A model generated the notes under the pieces. That model made no database searches. It was not told where the DNA came from and saw only the letters and a list, made by a program, of their open reading frames with translations. Position numbers and translations under genes: made by a program. A DNA stretch of 64,000 nucleotides from JASHPR01 sp963833885 (GTDB lineage: Bacteria > Actinomycetota > Actinomycetes > Streptosporangiales > Streptosporangiaceae). The number at the start of each line of letters is the position of its first letter. Within the stretch, counting starts at the first letter, position 1. Positions 24,828 through 33,768 of this stretch are shown in pieces. The DNA is taken from contig CAWHZU010000031.1 in the NCBI GenBank assembly GCA_963833885.1, positions 186,001 through 250,000 of the forward strand, written 5' to 3'.

Positions 24828-26981
24828 ATGGAAGTGTGGCCGGGAACTCCGTATCCGCTCGGCGCTACCTGGGACGGTGCGGGCACCAACTTCGCGCTGT
24901 TTTCCGAGGTCGCGGAGCAGGTGGAGCTGTGCCTGTTCGACGCCGGCGACGCGGACGAGGACGAGGAAACCCGGATCGCGGTCACCGAGGTGGACGCACT
25001 TGTCTGGCACTGCTACCTCCCCGGCGTGGAGCCCGGCCAGCGCTACGGGTACCGGGTGCACGGCCCGTACCAGCCAGAGCACGGCCACCGGTGCAACCCG
25101 TCGAAGCTGCTGCTCGACCCCTACGGCAAGGCCGTCGAAGGGCAGGTGACCTGGCACCAGGCCGTGTACTCCTACCAGCACGGCAACCCGTCGGTGCTGA
25201 ACACCGACGACAGCGCGCCGTACATGCCGCGGAACGTGGTGATCAACCCGTACTTCGACTGGGGCGACGACCGGCCGCCGCGCACGCCGTACCACGAAAC
25301 GCTCATCTACGAGGCACACGTACGCGGCCTGACCATGCGGCATCCCGAGGTAGCGCCCGAGCAGCGAGGCAGCTACGCGGGCCTGACCCATCCCGCGGTC
25401 ATCGACCACCTGACCAGGCTCGGCGTGACCGCCGTGGAGCTGATGCCCGTTCATCAGTGCGTGCCCGAGCCCGCCCTGGTGCGGCGCGGTCTCACCAACT
25501 ACTGGGGCTACAACACGATCGCGTTCCTCGCCCCGGACAACCGGCACTCCTCGTCCGGCACGCCTTATGGCCACGTCGCCGAGTTCAAGGCGGCGGTCAA
25601 GGCGCTGCACGCGGCCGGCATCGAGGTGATTCTCGACGTCGTGTACAACCACACGGCCGAGGGCGGCGCGCTCGGCCCGACGCTGTCCTTCCGCGGCATC
25701 GACAACGCCGCCTACTACCAGCTCGCCCCCGGCAACCCGCAGAGCTACCTCGACTACACCGGATGCGGCAACAGCCTCAACGTGCGCAACCCGCATCCGC
25801 TGCAGCTGATCATGGACTCGCTGCGGTACTGGATCCTGGACATGCACGTCGACGGGTTCCGGTTCGACCTCGCCGCGGCCCTGGCGCGCGAACTGCACGA
25901 CGTGGACCGGCTGTCGGCGTTCTTCGACCTGGTGCAGCAGGACCCCGTGGTGTCCCAGGTCAAGCTCATCGCCGAGCCCTGGGACGTGGGCCAGGGCGGC
26001 TACCAGGTCGGCCACTTCCCACCGCTGTGGACGGAGTGGAACGGGCAGTACCGGGACACCGTGCGCGACTTCTGGCGCGGCAGGGCGGCCACGCTGCCGG
26101 AGTTCGCGTCCCGCCTGACCGGATCGAGCGACCTGTACGAGACGAGCGCGCGGCGGCCGGTCGCCTCGGTGAACTTCATCACCTGCCACGACGGCTTCAC
26201 GCTGCGGGACATGGTCAGCTACGACCGCAAGCACAACGAGGCGAATGGCGACTACAACCGCGACGGAAGCGACGACAACCGGTCGTGGGATTGCGGGGCC
26301 GAAGGCCCGACGGACGATCCGGCGGTGAACGAGCTCCGGGCCCGGCAGGTGCGGAACTTCCTGGTCACGCTGTTCTGCTCGCAGGGCGTCCCGATGCTGC
26401 TGGCGGGCGACGAGATGAGCCGCACCCAGCGCGGCAACAACAACGCGTACTGCCAGGACAACGACATGTCCTGGATCGACTGGGAGGCGGCATCCAAGCA
26501 GCAGGACCTGATCGACTTCACCTGCATGCTGTCCGAGCTGCGGCGGGCGCACCCGGTGTTCCGCCGCCGCAGGTTCTTCAGCGGCCGGGCCGCGGCCGAC
26601 GGCCTGCAGGACATCGTCTGGCTCACCCCGGCCGGGCGGCAGATGACCGACAACGACTGGCAGACGGGCTACGCCAGGTCGCTCACCGTGTTCCTGAACG
26701 GGGACGCGATCACCGAGCCCGGGCTGCGCGGCGAGACCGTGCGGGACGACAGCTTCCTGCTGCTGTTCAACGCCAACCGGGAGCCGGTCACGTTCACCGT
26801 GCCCGGCGTCCGGTTCGGTCCCGGCTGGGAGGTGGTGATCAGCACGGCCACCGCGGTCGGCGCCGCGGCTCCCGGCGCCACCGGGACGATCACCGCGCGG
26901 CCGGGGCGCAGCATCGACCTGGCCGGCCGCTCGATCATGGTGCTGCGCGGGATCGAGGACGGCCCGGCTAGCCCCGGCTAG
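24828..26981 (+). CDS. glgX: Glycogen debranching enzyme (isoamylase type)
   Basis: Family 13 glycoside hydrolase cleaving alpha-1,6 branches of glycogen or limit dextrins, 717 residues. An N-terminal carbohydrate-binding module (PGTPYPLGATWDGAGTNFALF) precedes the barrel, whose four conserved regions are seen: DVVYNHT, DGFRFDLA (nucleophile Asp near 346), AEPWDVG (acid Glu near 383) and FITCHDGFTLRDMV. ATG 24828 follows the upstream stop by nine bases. The 3' end overlaps the convergent membrane protein gene by about 14 bases. Confidence 0.97.
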   Translation: MEVWPGTPYPLGATWDGAGTNFALFSEVAEQVELCLFDAGDADEDEETRIAVTEVDALVWHCYLPGVEPGQRYGYRVHGPYQPEHGHRCNPSKLLLDPYGKAVEGQVTWHQAVYSYQHGNPSVLNTDDSAPYMPRNVVINPYFDWGDDRPPRTPYHETLIYEAHVRGLTMRHPEVAPEQRGSYAGLTHPAVIDHLTRLGVTAVELMPVHQCVPEPALVRRGLTNYWGYNTIAFLAPDNRHSSSGTPYGHVAEFKAAVKALHAAGIEVILDVVYNHTAEGGALGPTLSFRGIDNAAYYQLAPGNPQSYLDYTGCGNSLNVRNPHPLQLIMDSLRYWILDMHVDGFRFDLAAALARELHDVDRLSAFFDLVQQDPVVSQVKLIAEPWDVGQGGYQVGHFPPLWTEWNGQYRDTVRDFWRGRAATLPEFASRLTGSSDLYETSARRPVASVNFITCHDGFTLRDMVSYDRKHNEANGDYNRDGSDDNRSWDCGAEGPTDDPAVNELRARQVRNFLVTLFCSQGVPMLLAGDEMSRTQRGNNNAYCQDNDMSWIDWEAASKQQDLIDFTCMLSELRRAHPVFRRRRFFSGRAAADGLQDIVWLTPAGRQMTDNDWQTGYARSLTVFLNGDAITEPGLRGETVRDDSFLLLFNANREPVTFTVPGVRFGPGWEVVISTATAVGAAAPGATGTITARPGRSIDLAGRSIMVLRGIEDGPASPG

Positions 26982-27382
26982 CCTGCGTGGCCGCGATCAG
27001 CACCAGCGTGAACATGGTCAGGCCGACGGCGCCGTGCATCGCCACCACCCGGGCGGGGAAGTGCTGCTCGGCTCCCCTGGCGTAGCTTGCCGCCCCGGCC
27101 GACCAGCCACCGGGTCAGCATCACGAAGCCGAGCATCGCCGACCCGCTCAGCACCCCGAACCCGCACCACGCGTAGACCGTCGAGTGGGTCAGCAGAAAG
27201 ACCACCCATAATGACAGGCCGGTGCTGGCCAGCACCGGGTGCGCGAAGATCAGCGCGGCCGGGAAAACCGTGACCCTGGTGGCCTGCTGTCGCAGGCCAC
27301 CGTGCGAAAGCCAGACGCCGAGCAGGTACAGACCGAAGCAGGCAGTGGCGGCCCAGATCACCGTGGCAACGATCTTCAGCAT
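26968..27382 (-). CDS. Small integral membrane protein, with one frameshift
   Basis: A frame from ATG 27382 gives four hydrophobic segments (IVATVIWAATACFGLYLLG, VTVFPAALIFAHPVLAS, LSLWVVFLLTHSTVYAW, SAMLGFVMLTRWLV) and then becomes charged nonsense. Removing one base near 27085 restores YARGAEQHFPARVVAMHGAVG followed by a final hydrophobic helix TMFTLVLIAATQA and a stop at 26968-26970. Restored length 137 residues. It has five membrane spans and scattered histidines, but I do not recognise a function. Convergent with glgX. The frameshift is probably a sequence error, because the restored end is a clean helix. Confidence 0.65.
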
Positions 27383-27605
27383 GCTCTCCTACCCCGGCCG
27401 CAGTCCCGTCACGTCGTGCCTTGGCAGCACATCTTGCTCTATTCGACGCGAGAAGATGCAAGGACTCGATTTCACGTGACAGTGTGGACGGTTATCGGCC
27501 GAAACCAGCTCGCCATCAGGCCTGCCAGCCATTTTGTGGCGGATCGCCGGTGGTCTCGCGGCACTGCCGGACGCCCGTTTCCGGCCGTCTGGTTGACTGC
27601 TTGCC

Positions 27606-28385
27606 GTGCGCAAGATCTTCCCGGCCGACCCGGCCGCGCCCGATATCCGGGCGGACGACGTCGAGGCCCTGGCTGAGCTCTACGCCTACCCCGCTGGCCC
27701 GTCCGACGCGCCGTGGCTGCGTGCCAACATGATCGAGAGCATCGACGGCGCCGGCAGCCTCAACGGGCGTTCCGCCGGCCTGTCCGGCGACGCCGACCGG
27801 CTGGTGTTCGCTGTTTTGCGCAGCCTCGCCGACGTGATCCTGGTGGGGGCGAGTACGGCGAGGGCGGAGAAGTACCGTCCGGTCCGAGAGCAGGAGATCT
27901 GGCCGAAGCTTCGCGGTGAACGGCAGCAGCCCACGCCGCCGATAGCGGTCGTGACCAGGAAGCTTGACCTGGACCTCGACGGCCCGCTGGTGGCCGGGGC
28001 ACCCGGCGGAGCCCGCACGATCCTGCTCACCACGAAGGCGGCCCCGGCCGACCGCCGTGCGGCCGCGTCCGTGCATGCGGATGTGGTCGTCATCGGGCGG
28101 GATACGGTACCGCCGTCCGCCGCGGTGCAGGATCTGGCCAGCCGCGGCTACCGTAACGTCCTCCTCGAGGGCGGCCCAGCGCTGCTCAGGCAGATCGCCG
28201 AGGCCGGCCTCCTCGACGACCTGTGCCTGACTTTCAGCCCGGTGCTCGAGGGCGGCATGGCTGGCCGGATCCTTGCCCCACCCCCCGCGGCCGCCGGAAA
28301 CGGCCCGGTGGCCAGGCTGGGGCTCGCGCACGTGCTCGAGGACGACGGTAGCCTGCTCTGCCGGTACCTGCGGGCCACCGGTTGA
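27606..28385 (+). CDS. RibD C-terminal domain reductase
   Basis: 259-residue NADPH-dependent reductase related to the reductase half of RibD, which reduces the ribosylamino-pyrimidine in riboflavin synthesis. Motifs: RANMIESIDGAGSLNGRSAGLSGDADR (substrate binding), VLRSLADVILVGASTARAEKY (nucleotide binding), and NVLLEGGPALLRQ. It lacks the deaminase domain. GTG 27606 is the best start. Such stand-alone proteins are common in actinobacteria and may reduce pyrimidine or dihydrofolate-like substrates; no riboflavin genes are nearby. Confidence 0.88.
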   Translation: MRKIFPADPAAPDIRADDVEALAELYAYPAGPSDAPWLRANMIESIDGAGSLNGRSAGLSGDADRLVFAVLRSLADVILVGASTARAEKYRPVREQEIWPKLRGERQQPTPPIAVVTRKLDLDLDGPLVAGAPGGARTILLTTKAAPADRRAAASVHADVVVIGRDTVPPSAAVQDLASRGYRNVLLEGGPALLRQIAEAGLLDDLCLTFSPVLEGGMAGRILAPPPAAAGNGPVARLGLAHVLEDDGSLLCRYLRATG

Positions 28386-28401
28386 CCGGCGGCAGCGGGC
28401 C

Positions 28402-28845
28402 ATGGACAGCAGCGCACCCTGGGATATGACTCCCCGGCAGAGCGTCGAGCGGGAGCGCGCCCGCCGCGGCGAGGCCGACGTGGTGGCCGCCTGCGTCGTG
28501 CTGCTCGCGGGCGGCGACGTGGACCGCCCGTTCGTCTTCGCCATCGGCGGCCCGGCCGCGGAGTCGGTGCTCGGCCCGCACCCGCGCCAGGACCAGCGCT
28601 ACTTCCTCCGAGTGTGGGCGGCCCGCGCCCTGCTGTACGCGTGGGACGACAGTGCGCAGCCCGCGGTGCTGGCCGCGCTGGCCGACGAATCGTGGCGGGT
28701 GCGCGAGATGGCAGCCAAGGTAGTTGCCAGGCGCAAGATCGGCGATGCGCTTTCCGTCGTTGCGGAGATGAGCACCGACCCGGTGCCTCGGGTGCGGGCC
28801 GCCGCGGCCCGGGCAACGGCGATCCTGACCGCGGCCGGAGCCTGA
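28402..28845 (+). CDS. HEAT-repeat protein
   Basis: 147 residues from ATG 28402, 16 bases after the reductase. Helical repeats of the HEAT/PBS-lyase type: ARALLYAWDDSAQPAVLAALADESWRVREMAAKVVARRKIGDAL and a following unit VPRVRAAAARATAILTAAGA. No enzymatic motif. Such proteins bind partners or act as small scaffolds. It may be cotranscribed with the upstream reductase; function unknown. Confidence 0.8.
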   Translation: MDSSAPWDMTPRQSVERERARRGEADVVAACVVLLAGGDVDRPFVFAIGGPAAESVLGPHPRQDQRYFLRVWAARALLYAWDDSAQPAVLAALADESWRVREMAAKVVARRKIGDALSVVAEMSTDPVPRVRAAAARATAILTAAGA

Positions 28846-28908
28846 ACGGATAGCGTGGCCCCGACGGCGGCGGGAGGCGGTCCCGCCGGGGCGGGATCGG
28901 GAGCGAAA

Positions 28909-30369
28909 ATGGCACTGCACCGCAAGGTGGACGAAGCCGAAGCAGACTCCGAGCTTGACATCAACCCGGTGTACGTCCGCGAGCTGCACCTGCACGTGCC
29001 GCGCAACCGGATCCCCGAGCACAGCATGCTGCCGGACACGGCGCTGCAGACGGTCCACGACGAGCTGATCCTGGACGGCAACGCCAGGCAGAACCTGGCC
29101 ACGTTCGTGACCACTTGGATGGAGCCCCAGGCCCGGCAGCTGATGGCCGAGTGCTTCGACAAGAACATGATCGACAAGGACGAGTACCCGCAGACGGCCG
29201 AGCTCGAGCGGCGCTGCGTGAACATCCTTGCTGAACTGTGGCACGCGCCCGGCTGCGAGCCCCGACCCGATGGGACCACGATCGCTACCGGCGTCGGCTG
29301 CTCGACCACCGGCTCGAGCGAGGCGTGCATGCTCGGCGGGATGGCCCTGCTGTGGCGCTGGCGGGCTCGCCGTGCCGCCAGTGAAGGGGGGATGGGGAGG
29401 CGGGCGGGGGACGCCACCAAGCCGAACCTGGTGATGGGCTCGAACGTCCAGGTCTGCTGGGAGAAGTTCTGCCGCTACTGGCAGGTCGAGCCCAGGCTGG
29501 TGCCGATGGCGCCGGGGCGGCTCCACCTGACCGGTCCCGAGGCGGCGGCCCGTTGCGACGAGAACACGATCGGCGTGGTCGCCGTGATGGGGTCCACGAT
29601 GGACGGCAGCTACGAGCCGGTGCTGCAGATCAATGAAGAGCTCGACAAGCTCAAGGCCGCCAACGGCCCGGACATCCCGATTCACGTGGACGGCGCGTCG
29701 GGCGGGTTCGTGGCGCCTTTCCTGCACCCGGGCCTGCTGTGGGACTTCCGGGTGCCCAGGGTGGCCTCGATCAACGCCTCGGGCCACAAGTACGGCCTGG
29801 TCTACCCCGGGGTCGGCTGGGTGGTGTGGCGGGACTCCGAGGCGCTGCCCGAGGATCTGATCTTCAAGGTCAACTACCTGGGCGGGGAGATGCCGACGTT
29901 CGCGCTGAACTTCTCCAGGCCTGGCGGCCAGGTCGCTGCCCAGTACTACAACTTCCTCAGGCTCGGCTTCTCCGGCTACCGGAGCATCCAGCAAGCATGC
30001 CAGGACGTGGCCAAGTACCTGTCCAGCGAGATCGCGGCGATCGGTCCGTTCGAGCTGCTCACCGACGGCAGCGACCTGCCCGTGTTCGCGTTCAGGCTGC
30101 GGGACCCGGCTGCTGCCGGCTACACGGTCTTCGACGTGTCCGAACGGCTGCGGCAGCGCGGATGGCTGGTGCCGGCCTACACGTTCCCCGAGGACATGCA
30201 GGACACCGCCGTGCTGCGGATCGTGGTCAGGAACGGCTTCAGCCAGGACCTGGCTGAGTCTCTGATCGATGACCTCAAGGTGCAAGTGCAGCTACTCGAG
30301 TCACAGCCGCACCCAGCGGCACCACTGATGCCAGGGACAACGCAGGACCGCAGCGGCTTCGCCCACTAG
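28909..30369 (+). CDS. gad: Glutamate decarboxylase
   Basis: PLP enzyme converting glutamate to GABA with proton use, 486 residues, normal length. Motifs: PEHSMLPDTALQTVHDELILDGNARQNLATF (N-terminal), CSTTGSSEACMLGG, HVDGASGGFVAPF and the PLP lysine in INASGHKYGLVYPGVGW (about residue 294). ATG 28909 has GGGAG just upstream. A G-rich mini-repeat (29382-29410) inserts the peptide SEGGMGRRAGD after LLWRWRARRAA, where relatives have a shorter loop. No GABA antiporter gene is adjacent. Confidence 0.96.
   Translation: MALHRKVDEAEADSELDINPVYVRELHLHVPRNRIPEHSMLPDTALQTVHDELILDGNARQNLATFVTTWMEPQARQLMAECFDKNMIDKDEYPQTAELERRCVNILAELWHAPGCEPRPDGTTIATGVGCSTTGSSEACMLGGMALLWRWRARRAASEGGMGRRAGDATKPNLVMGSNVQVCWEKFCRYWQVEPRLVPMAPGRLHLTGPEAAARCDENTIGVVAVMGSTMDGSYEPVLQINEELDKLKAANGPDIPIHVDGASGGFVAPFLHPGLLWDFRVPRVASINASGHKYGLVYPGVGWVVWRDSEALPEDLIFKVNYLGGEMPTFALNFSRPGGQVAAQYYNFLRLGFSGYRSIQQACQDVAKYLSSEIAAIGPFELLTDGSDLPVFAFRLRDPAAAGYTVFDVSERLRQRGWLVPAYTFPEDMQDTAVLRIVVRNGFSQDLAESLIDDLKVQVQLLESQPHPAAPLMPGTTQDRSGFAH
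29382..29410 (+). repeat. Dispersed G-rich mini-repeat, copy 2 (in glutamate decarboxylase)
   Basis: 29 nt, TGAAGGGGGGATGGGG then AGGCGGGCGGGGG; one extra G compared with copies 3 and 4, and read in a different frame (EGGMGRRAG). On the coding strand. Confidence 0.85.
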
Positions 30370-30410
30370 CGCCGTCCCGCCGGGTCTAGCCCGCACCACC
30401 CGCCCCATCC

Positions 30411-30580
30411 GTGCCCATCGAGGCGCGGCCCGGCCGCATCACTCCCGCAGCGGCCCGTGCCACGTCGAGGCTCGGCCCGGCCGCATCACCCCCCAGTGGC
30501 CGGCGCCACGGTGAGGTTCGGCCCGGCCGCTCAGCCACTCACCGGCCCGCGCCACGTCGAGGCTCGGCCGGCCGCGGGTT
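30411..30580 (+). repeat. 46-bp tandem repeat in the intergenic region after glutamate decarboxylase
   Basis: Units begin at exactly 46-base spacing: 30411, 30457, 30503 and 30549 (last one partial). Each contains GCCACGTCGAGGCTCGGCCC or a close variant and CGGCCGC. The whole gap 30370-30736 has no supported gene; an AT-richer patch at 30615-30675, after the repeats, is the likely promoter region of the next gene. Confidence 0.85.
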
Positions 30581-30736
30581 CGGTAAGTCACACTGCCTCG
30601 CGGGCTATACAAGCTGACGAAATAAGTTTCGAACAATCTCGCCTGACGTCTGGTATCTTCGGTCATTTTGTCGGTACCGGGCGATAGCGTGGTCATTGAC
30701 CAAGGCCGCCCGAGTACGCGGGAGGAGGTGGACCCA

Positions 30737-32959
30737 ATGCCCGCCGACACGCCAGAACCTGGTCCAGAGGGAGAGCCGGGGCCGGACGAGCCGCAGCCGC
30801 GCGGTGAGGATGGCGGGCCGCGGTTCACCTGGGTGCCCGGCAGCGAGCAGGACGGCCATGAGCTGTCCGGCCCGGTACCGCCAGAGGCGCTGCCCGGCAG
30901 CCATCGGGCCGGTAGTGCCCCGGCCGAGCTGGACTGGCAGGCGTTGTTGAACGCGCTGGCCGCCAGCGGAATGCTCGACGGCGATCCGGACAACCAGGAC
31001 GCCGAGCTTGCGGACGAGCTGGAGGCCGAGAGGGACGGACGGATGGGTCCGCCCTTGGAGCCGGCCCAGCTTGCTGCCCTAACTGTCGAGTACATGGAAC
31101 CCGGGCCGGCGTTGGCTGGGTGGCTGGAGGTTGCTGCGGGCGCGGCGACCTCACTGGACGAGAATGGCCTGACCGGGCTGGCGATTGCCGCGCGCAAGCA
31201 GGCCGCGCACACGCATGGGGTCGAGTTGACCGCCGTAGCCCAGATCACGTCGCGTGCTGCGGCCGCTGACCGCCGAGTCGGCGTGAGCAATGAGGGCCGT
31301 CCGGCGCGGGTCTGCCGCGACGCGGTAGGGCAGCTTGAAATGGCGCTGCGGCTGTCCCATGACGGCGCCCAGGCGTGGGCGGATCTGGCGCTCACCATGA
31401 CCTGGCGGCTGCCGAGGACGTTTGCCGCCCTGGCCTCGGGATGGATCGATCTGGATCGCGCCGAGATCATCGCGCGGGCCACCTCCGTGCTGGGCGAAGA
31501 GGCCGCCCGGGTGGTTGAGGCGAAGGTCGTGCCCGAGGCTCGGTGGCGGACCTACGCCCAGTTGCGGGCCTGGTTGTGTCAGCTGGTGATCGCGGCTGAT
31601 CCCGACGGGGCCGAGGAGCGCCGTCAGAAGGCCGAGCGTGACGCGAACGTGCGGTTGTACGCAGACGATGACCAGACAGCGACGCTGCTGGCGGACAAGC
31701 TGCCGCAGATCGAGACCGCATCGGGGTTCGCCAGGATCAATGCCATGGCCCGGGCGCGCAAGGCCGCCGGGCTGCCGGGCAGCCTGGGCCTGCACCGGGC
31801 GCAGGTGCTCCTAGGCTTGATCCTGGGCACGCCTCCGCCGACATCCCCCGCCGAGGAGGCTCCGCCCGACCAGCCCCCACCCCCCGCCAGCGACCCCGGC
31901 CCGCTGCTGCCGCTGGACGAGTTGCCTCCGCCGCCGGACGAGCCCCTGCCCACCGACGAACGGGACGCTGCCGCCGACGGCCTCGACGCCGGCGACAGGC
32001 TGGACGGCGCCGGTGATGACACGGATCCAGGCCGCGGCTTCGACCCGTGGGAGGACGACGACCTGGACGGCACCGGCCAGGTGGCAGCATGGCCGCCGCT
32101 CGGCCCGCTGCCGCCCGGGCTGGCTCGCCCCGCCCCGGCCGACGGGAAACCACCGGCCGCGGGACTGCTCGATGTGACGTTGCCCTGGGTCACCCTGGCT
32201 GGGATCGCCGACCGGCCGGGCATGCTCGGCAGGATCGGGGCGATCACACCGGCCCAGGCCCGCCAGCTCGCGCTCGCCGCCGCCGGCGACCCAGCTGCTC
32301 AGTGGCGGGTAATCGTTACCAGCCCGGCCGGCCACGCCATCGCGGTCGCCCGGATCCGCCGCCCCGCCAGCCGGACACGCGACCGGTCCCGCTCACCCGC
32401 CCGCGACGGGCCGCCTGCCGGACCCGGGCCTGCCGGGCGGCTCACGCTTACCATCAGCCAGGACACCATCACCGCCGTGCGCCCTGGAAGTAGCGAGCCG
32501 CCCGCCGGCACCGGGCCGGCCGCCGGTACGGGACTGGGCGAAGGTACCGGGCCGCTGGACCGTATCATCGCGGCCGCGCTGCGCACCGCGGACCGGGCGC
32601 TGCGGCGTGCCCTGATCCAAGCCGAAGCCGATAGCGCCGTCGGCGGGTGCGCGCATACCGCCGCATCCGAGGCCTACCGGCCACCGCCGCGGCTGCGAGA
32701 GCACGTGATCGCCCGCGACCTGACCTGCCGCAACCCGGTCTGCGGCCAGCCCGCCTCGCGCGCCGACCTGGACCACACGATCCCATGGGAACAGGGCGGG
32801 CAGACCTGCAGCTGCAACCTCGGCGGTGCATGCCGACGAGACCACCAGCTCAAACAGCATCCCCGCTGGAAGCTAACCCAGGTCAAACCGGGCTGGTTCG
32901 AATGGACCGCGCCAAGCGGCCGCACCTACACGACCCAGCCAGCCACATACATCGCGTGA
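30737..32959 (+). CDS. DUF222/HNH endonuclease-like protein (13E12 family)
   Basis: 740 residues. ATG 30737 has GGAGGAGG nine bases upstream. The first half contains a DUF222 domain (around LTGLAIAARKQAAHTHGVELTAV to RRTYAQL-like helices), followed by long proline/aspartate-rich linkers (residues about 390-480 and 560-640) and a C-terminal HNH nuclease motif: LREHVIARDLTCRNPVCGQPA, DLDHTIPW and the zinc-type CSCNLGGACRRDH...LKQHPRW. These proteins are multicopy in many actinobacteria and called 13E12 repeat proteins in mycobacteria; their biological role is not established. Not in an operon. Confidence 0.92.
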   Translation: MPADTPEPGPEGEPGPDEPQPRGEDGGPRFTWVPGSEQDGHELSGPVPPEALPGSHRAGSAPAELDWQALLNALAASGMLDGDPDNQDAELADELEAERDGRMGPPLEPAQLAALTVEYMEPGPALAGWLEVAAGAATSLDENGLTGLAIAARKQAAHTHGVELTAVAQITSRAAAADRRVGVSNEGRPARVCRDAVGQLEMALRLSHDGAQAWADLALTMTWRLPRTFAALASGWIDLDRAEIIARATSVLGEEAARVVEAKVVPEARWRTYAQLRAWLCQLVIAADPDGAEERRQKAERDANVRLYADDDQTATLLADKLPQIETASGFARINAMARARKAAGLPGSLGLHRAQVLLGLILGTPPPTSPAEEAPPDQPPPPASDPGPLLPLDELPPPPDEPLPTDERDAAADGLDAGDRLDGAGDDTDPGRGFDPWEDDDLDGTGQVAAWPPLGPLPPGLARPAPADGKPPAAGLLDVTLPWVTLAGIADRPGMLGRIGAITPAQARQLALAAAGDPAAQWRVIVTSPAGHAIAVARIRRPASRTRDRSRSPARDGPPAGPGPAGRLTLTISQDTITAVRPGSSEPPAGTGPAAGTGLGEGTGPLDRIIAAALRTADRALRRALIQAEADSAVGGCAHTAASEAYRPPPRLREHVIARDLTCRNPVCGQPASRADLDHTIPWEQGGQTCSCNLGGACRRDHQLKQHPRWKLTQVKPGWFEWTAPSGRTYTTQPATYIA

Positions 32960-33098
32960 AGGGCGATACCGAGCCGGTAGGACGCGCTGGCGCCGGTGAA
33001 GGAGAAGCTGGCGCGCCGGTGAAGAGACGCTGGCGTCGAGGGTTCTGCGCACGCCTAGGAGCACCTACCGGAGAGCCTGCCTCAAGCACCTGCCGTGT

Positions 33099-33434
33099 TC
33101 AGGCGCCCCTGCGGAGCCGGTCAAGGGCCTCGGCCAGAATGGCCGCGCCGTCGGTGTCGTTGCGACGCTCCTTCACGTAGGCCAGGTGCGTCTTGTAAGG
33201 CTCCGCGTGCGGCGGCGCCGGCGGGCTCTCCTGGTCCTGGCCAGCCGGGAATCCGCACCGCGGGCAGTCCCACGTTTCGGGGACCGCAGCGTCGCTGGCG
33301 AAACTGGGCACGGTCTCGTGCTGGTTGCAGCACCAGAACGACACTCGTACTCGCGGCGCGGCCTCACCGCGCTCTGCTTCGCCCATCGGACCTGCGCCGA
33401 CCCGGCTGCCGCGGATGGCGTTGCCACTACTCAC
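33099..33434 (-). CDS. rbpA: RbpA-like RNA polymerase-binding protein
   Basis: 111-residue zinc protein of the RbpA family, which binds sigma factor and stabilises open promoter complexes in actinobacteria. N-terminal RGSRVGAGPMGE, a zinc knuckle formed by FWCCNQHET and DCPRCGFPA, and C-terminal HLAYVKERR...LAEALDRLR match the family layout. This is the variant found beside secG; classic RbpA differs in the zinc region, so the organism may carry two. Same strand as secG, with about 70 bases between them. Confidence 0.88.
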   Translation of the reverse strand: MSSGNAIRGSRVGAGPMGEAERGEAAPRVRVSFWCCNQHETVPSFASDAAVPETWDCPRCGFPAGQDQESPPAPPHAEPYKTHLAYVKERRNDTDGAAILAEALDRLRRGA

Positions 33435-33506
33435 TGCTCACCTCTTGCTCCATGACCCGGTGAATGCTGGCGTGCGTGATGAGATTGTCGGCCTGGCCGC
33501 CACCGC

Positions 33507-33737
33507 TTAGTGACTAAGCAGGAGGCCAAGGCTGACGATGCAGAGGAACCACAGGATCCCGGTGAAGACCGTGATCCTGTCCAGGTTCCGCTCGACAACC
33601 GACGACGACCCCAGAGATGACGAGACTCCCCCGCCGAAAAGGTCGGACAGTCCGCCGCCCTTGCCCTTGTGCAGCAGCACGAGCACCACCATGAGCAGGC
33701 TCGTGATGATCAGGACGATAGAGATTGCGATGGTCAC
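33507..33737 (-). CDS. secG: Preprotein translocase subunit SecG
   Basis: 76-residue membrane protein of the SecYEG channel. Two membrane helices (AISIVLIITSLLMVVLVLLH and ITVFTGILWFLCIVSLGLLL) flank the conserved loop GKGGGLSDLFGG. Its place directly after tpiA is the typical actinobacterial order gap-pgk-tpiA-secG. Confidence 0.96.
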   Translation of the reverse strand: MTIAISIVLIITSLLMVVLVLLHKGKGGGLSDLFGGGVSSSLGSSSVVERNLDRITVFTGILWFLCIVSLGLLLSH

Positions 33738-33768
33738 TGCTGGTTCTGGTCCCCTCCGGGCGTTTCGC

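Noticed and set aside
24836..26971. 711-codon frame overlapping glgX
   Set aside because: Composition is Arg/Gly/Pro-rich with no motifs, as expected for an out-of-phase reading of GC-rich DNA; GlgX in the other frame has all catalytic motifs.
28268..28292. Fifth copy of the G-rich mini-repeat in the RibD-like gene (CCCCACCCCCCGCGG)
   Set aside because: It shares only the G/C-rich character, lacks the TGAAGGGGGATGGGG part, and encodes a sequence in the expected protein length.
30668..32959. DUF222/HNH gene as part of a mobile intron or phage
   Set aside because: No intron structure, reverse transcriptase, integrase or attachment sites lie nearby; these genes are normal chromosomal multicopy genes in actinobacteria.
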